Shown here: positions 7,547-8,867 of the stretch, one piece after another
Layout of the letters: each line of letters begins with the position of its first letter
How positions within the stretch are numbered: position 1 is the first letter of the stretch
Assembly: GCA_910585065.1 (NCBI GenBank)
Contig: CAJUCG010000023.1
Coordinates: 15,937-24,803, forward strand
DNA from: an uncultured Lachnospiraceae bacterium
GTDB taxonomy: Bacteria; Bacillota; Clostridia; Lachnospirales; Lachnospiraceae
DNA: 8,867 nt
Direction: 5' to 3'
The notes under the pieces: model-generated
Databases searched by the model: none
The model's input: the letters and a program-made list of their open reading frames with translations, nothing else
Told to the model about the DNA's origin: nothing
Position numbers and translations under genes: made by a program

Positions 7547-7555
7547 CCCTCCTCC
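7547..7555 (-). promoter_or_regulatory. Extended ribosome binding site of the NHL/YIP1 gene
   Basis: GGAGGAGGG fills most of the 15-base gap between the MalG-like stop and the NHL/YIP1 ATG, leaving 5 bases before the start. It indicates efficient initiation and leaves no room for a terminator or promoter in the gap. Confidence 0.75.
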
Positions 7556-7556
7556 C

Positions 7557-8450
7557 TTATTTGATACCCGAATGGCTCATGGTGTTCATCACCTGTGATT
7601 GCATACAGATAAAGATGATAAGTGTCGGCAAAAACAGGATGACCGAAGCCGCTGCCACCATTCCCTGCGCGGCGACAGAGTTGTTGGTTGCGATAGAATT
7701 TAAGTAGAATGCGAGCGTGCGCATGGAATCGTCAGTAATAAAATTGTTCGACGCTTCGACTGCGCCCCAGACTTGCTGGAATGTCAGCACGACCGAGGTT
7801 GCAAGTGCTGGTCTTGTCAGTGGGATAATCACCTTAAAAATAATGGTGACATCGTTCGCTCCGTCCATAACCGCGGCCTCAATCAAAGCGTTCGGGATCT
7901 GATCCACAAACTGCTTGACGAGAAACAGACCGACCGGCATTGCAATCAGTGGCAGGATATGCGCCCACCAGGTATCGATCATGCCCATTTTTACAATTAC
8001 AATATAGCGCGGCACTGCCACTGCCGTCGGCACAAACATCAGAGCCAGCTGATTTAAGCCAAACAATGTCTTGTTTCCCCTAAACTTCTTTTTCGAAAAG
8101 ACATAGGCCGCTGTCACCGTAATCACAAGGTTTAACACCACAGTGAGGATTGTCACAATCAGTGAGTTTAACAAATATCTTGACATTGGCACGCCCGTTG
8201 TCCCGGAGAGTTCAAAGAGATCCTTGAAATTCTTTAAAGTCGGATTTTTGGCGATAATCGTCGGCGGAAAGGCAAATAGTTCGCCGAGCGGTTTGAACGC
8301 CTGATTGATAATATAAATCACCGGGATAATCATAAAGATGGATAACGGCAGCAGAATACAGTAAAATTTTACCTGCCCCGACGAGAATCCGCTCGGATTA
8401 ATCTTTGAGCCTGCAAAGCGGCTCTTCTTTTTTCTTTTTCCCTGCTTCAT
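7557..8450 (-). CDS. Sugar ABC transporter permease, MalG/MsmG-like (pair 1)
   Basis: The 297-residue inner-membrane subunit of a CUT1-type importer has a very basic N terminus (KQGKRKKKSRF), a first helix near residues 29-49 and five further predicted helices to about 282. The conserved C-terminal tail is QVMNTMSHSGIK. The EAA loop (EAAVMDGAND from residue 191, continuing to VIIPLTRP) fully matches the consensus, including the glycine and both prolines, so coupling to an ATPase should be normal. The start is placed at 8450, where GGAGG (8456-8460) lies 5 bases upstream. The alternative in-frame GTG at 8462, overlapping the previous stop as TAGTG, has no ribosome binding site. It follows a MalF-like gene by 11 bases and precedes the NHL/YIP1 gene by 15. 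Substrate specificity cannot be read from the sequence. Confidence 0.94.
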   Translation of the reverse strand: MKQGKRKKKSRFAGSKINPSGFSSGQVKFYCILLPLSIFMIIPVIYIINQAFKPLGELFAFPPTIIAKNPTLKNFKDLFELSGTTGVPMSRYLLNSLIVTILTVVLNLVITVTAAYVFSKKKFRGNKTLFGLNQLALMFVPTAVAVPRYIVIVKMGMIDTWWAHILPLIAMPVGLFLVKQFVDQIPNALIEAAVMDGANDVTIIFKVIIPLTRPALATSVVLTFQQVWGAVEASNNFITDDSMRTLAFYLNSIATNNSVAAQGMVAAASVILFLPTLIIFICMQSQVMNTMSHSGIK

Positions 8451-8455
8451 ATTGG

Positions 8456-8460
8456 CCTCC
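8456..8460 (-). promoter_or_regulatory. Ribosome binding site deciding the MalG-like (pair 1) start
   Basis: GGAGG with a 5-base gap to the ATG at 8450. It favours that start over the in-frame GTG at 8462, which would need a site further upstream that is not there. Confidence 0.75.
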
Positions 8461-8461
8461 A

Positions 8462-8867
8462 CTAATCTTCGCTAAAGAGCTTTTGCGCTACCTTGTTGAA
8501 CAGATAGACAACGAGCAGCAGCACAACGGATACTGCGGCCGCGTAACCCATCTCGTAGCGGATAAAGCCGTAATCGTCAATGTGGTTCGTGATAAGCTGA
8601 CCGGAGTATTCAGGTGTGGGGTTCGCCCCGGAGAGTGTCACGCCGATCCAACCCATATTAAAGGCATTTACAATCGCCATAACCGCGCCAAAAAGCATCT
8701 GTGGCTTCATTGACGGAATGGTAATGTAAAAAATTTCCTGGAAGCGATTTCTCATACCGTCCACATAGGCCGCTTCATAAAGCTCGTCGTTGATATTTAA
8801 GATACCGGAGATCATCGCCAAAAAACCGATGCCCATGGCTGACCAGAGCGAGACGAAAATCATAATC
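8462..8867 (-). CDS. Sugar ABC transporter permease, MalF/MsmF-like (pair 1), 5' end outside window
   Basis: Only the C-terminal 135 or so residues are present. The frame is open to the window edge, and the methionine coded at 8861-8863 is internal, not the start. Comparison with the usual length of about 290-330 residues implies that roughly half is missing. The visible part holds a membrane helix, the EAA loop (EAAYVDGMRNRF, then IPSMKP) with its glycine and prolines intact, and the last helices ending VAQKLFSED. The loop between the last two helices (NPTPEYSGQLITNHIDDYGF) is typical of MalF-like subunits. It is the partner of the MalG-like gene 11 bases downstream. The gene before it in the operon, not visible, would be the place to look for a solute-binding lipoprotein. 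Confidence 0.92.
   Translation of the reverse strand, partial: IMIFVSLWSAMGIGFLAMISGILNINDELYEAAYVDGMRNRFQEIFYITIPSMKPQMLFGAVMAIVNAFNMGWIGVTLSGANPTPEYSGQLITNHIDDYGFIRYEMGYAAAVSVVLLLVVYLFNKVAQKLFSED

Noticed and set aside
8451..8462. GTG start of the pair 1 MalG-like gene overlapping the previous stop (TAGTG)
   Set aside because: There is no ribosome binding site before it, whereas GGAGG is ideally placed for the ATG at 8450.
1..8867. CRISPR array, tRNA, insertion sequence or long direct repeats
   Set aside because: None is visible on either strand. Nearly all of the window is accounted for by seven coding regions.

Overview
The window is one tightly packed block of seven genes, all read leftward (minus strand). 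I see no credible gene on the plus strand. Base composition is moderate, the Shine-Dalgarno sites are strong AGGAGG types, and genes overlap or abut. Together with the protein types (a lipoprotein GH16 enzyme, Msm/MalFG-type permeases, a DUF5696-like protein, an NHL/YIP1 membrane protein) this points to a Gram-positive member of the Bacillota, most likely a gut-type clostridium such as a Lachnospiraceae. That placement rests on style and protein resemblance, not on a marker gene.

In transcription order (high to low coordinates) the genes are: the C-terminal part of a MalF-like sugar ABC permease cut by the window edge (8462-8867); a MalG-like permease (7557-8450); a secreted NHL-propeller/TPR/YIP1-like multispanning membrane protein (5493-7541); a large membrane-anchored DUF5696-like extracytoplasmic protein (3092-5509); a second MalF-like permease (2094-3095); a second MalG-like permease (1168-2091); and, after a 79-base gap, a lipoprotein endo-beta-1,3-glucanase of family GH16 (57-1088). 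The only gaps are 11, 15, 2 and 79 bases. The other two junctions are overlaps of 17 and 4 bases. The first six genes are therefore almost certainly one transcript with coupled translation, and the seventh is either its tail or has its own weak promoter.

Working model (inference): the surface-tethered GH16 enzyme cuts beta-1,3-glucan (laminarin, callose or fungal/yeast glucan) outside the cell, and the released oligosaccharides are imported by the ABC permeases. No solute-binding protein and no ATPase lie in the window. The binding protein may be just upstream of 8867, and the ATPase is probably a shared MsmX-type subunit encoded elsewhere. The unusual part is the core: two complete permease pairs bracketing two large extracytoplasmic/membrane proteins of unknown role. 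The second pair has drifted from the EAA-loop consensus that contacts the ATPase, while the first pair has not. This suggests that the NHL/YIP1 protein, the DUF5696 protein and pair 2 form a specialised, poorly described assembly attached to a glycan importer.
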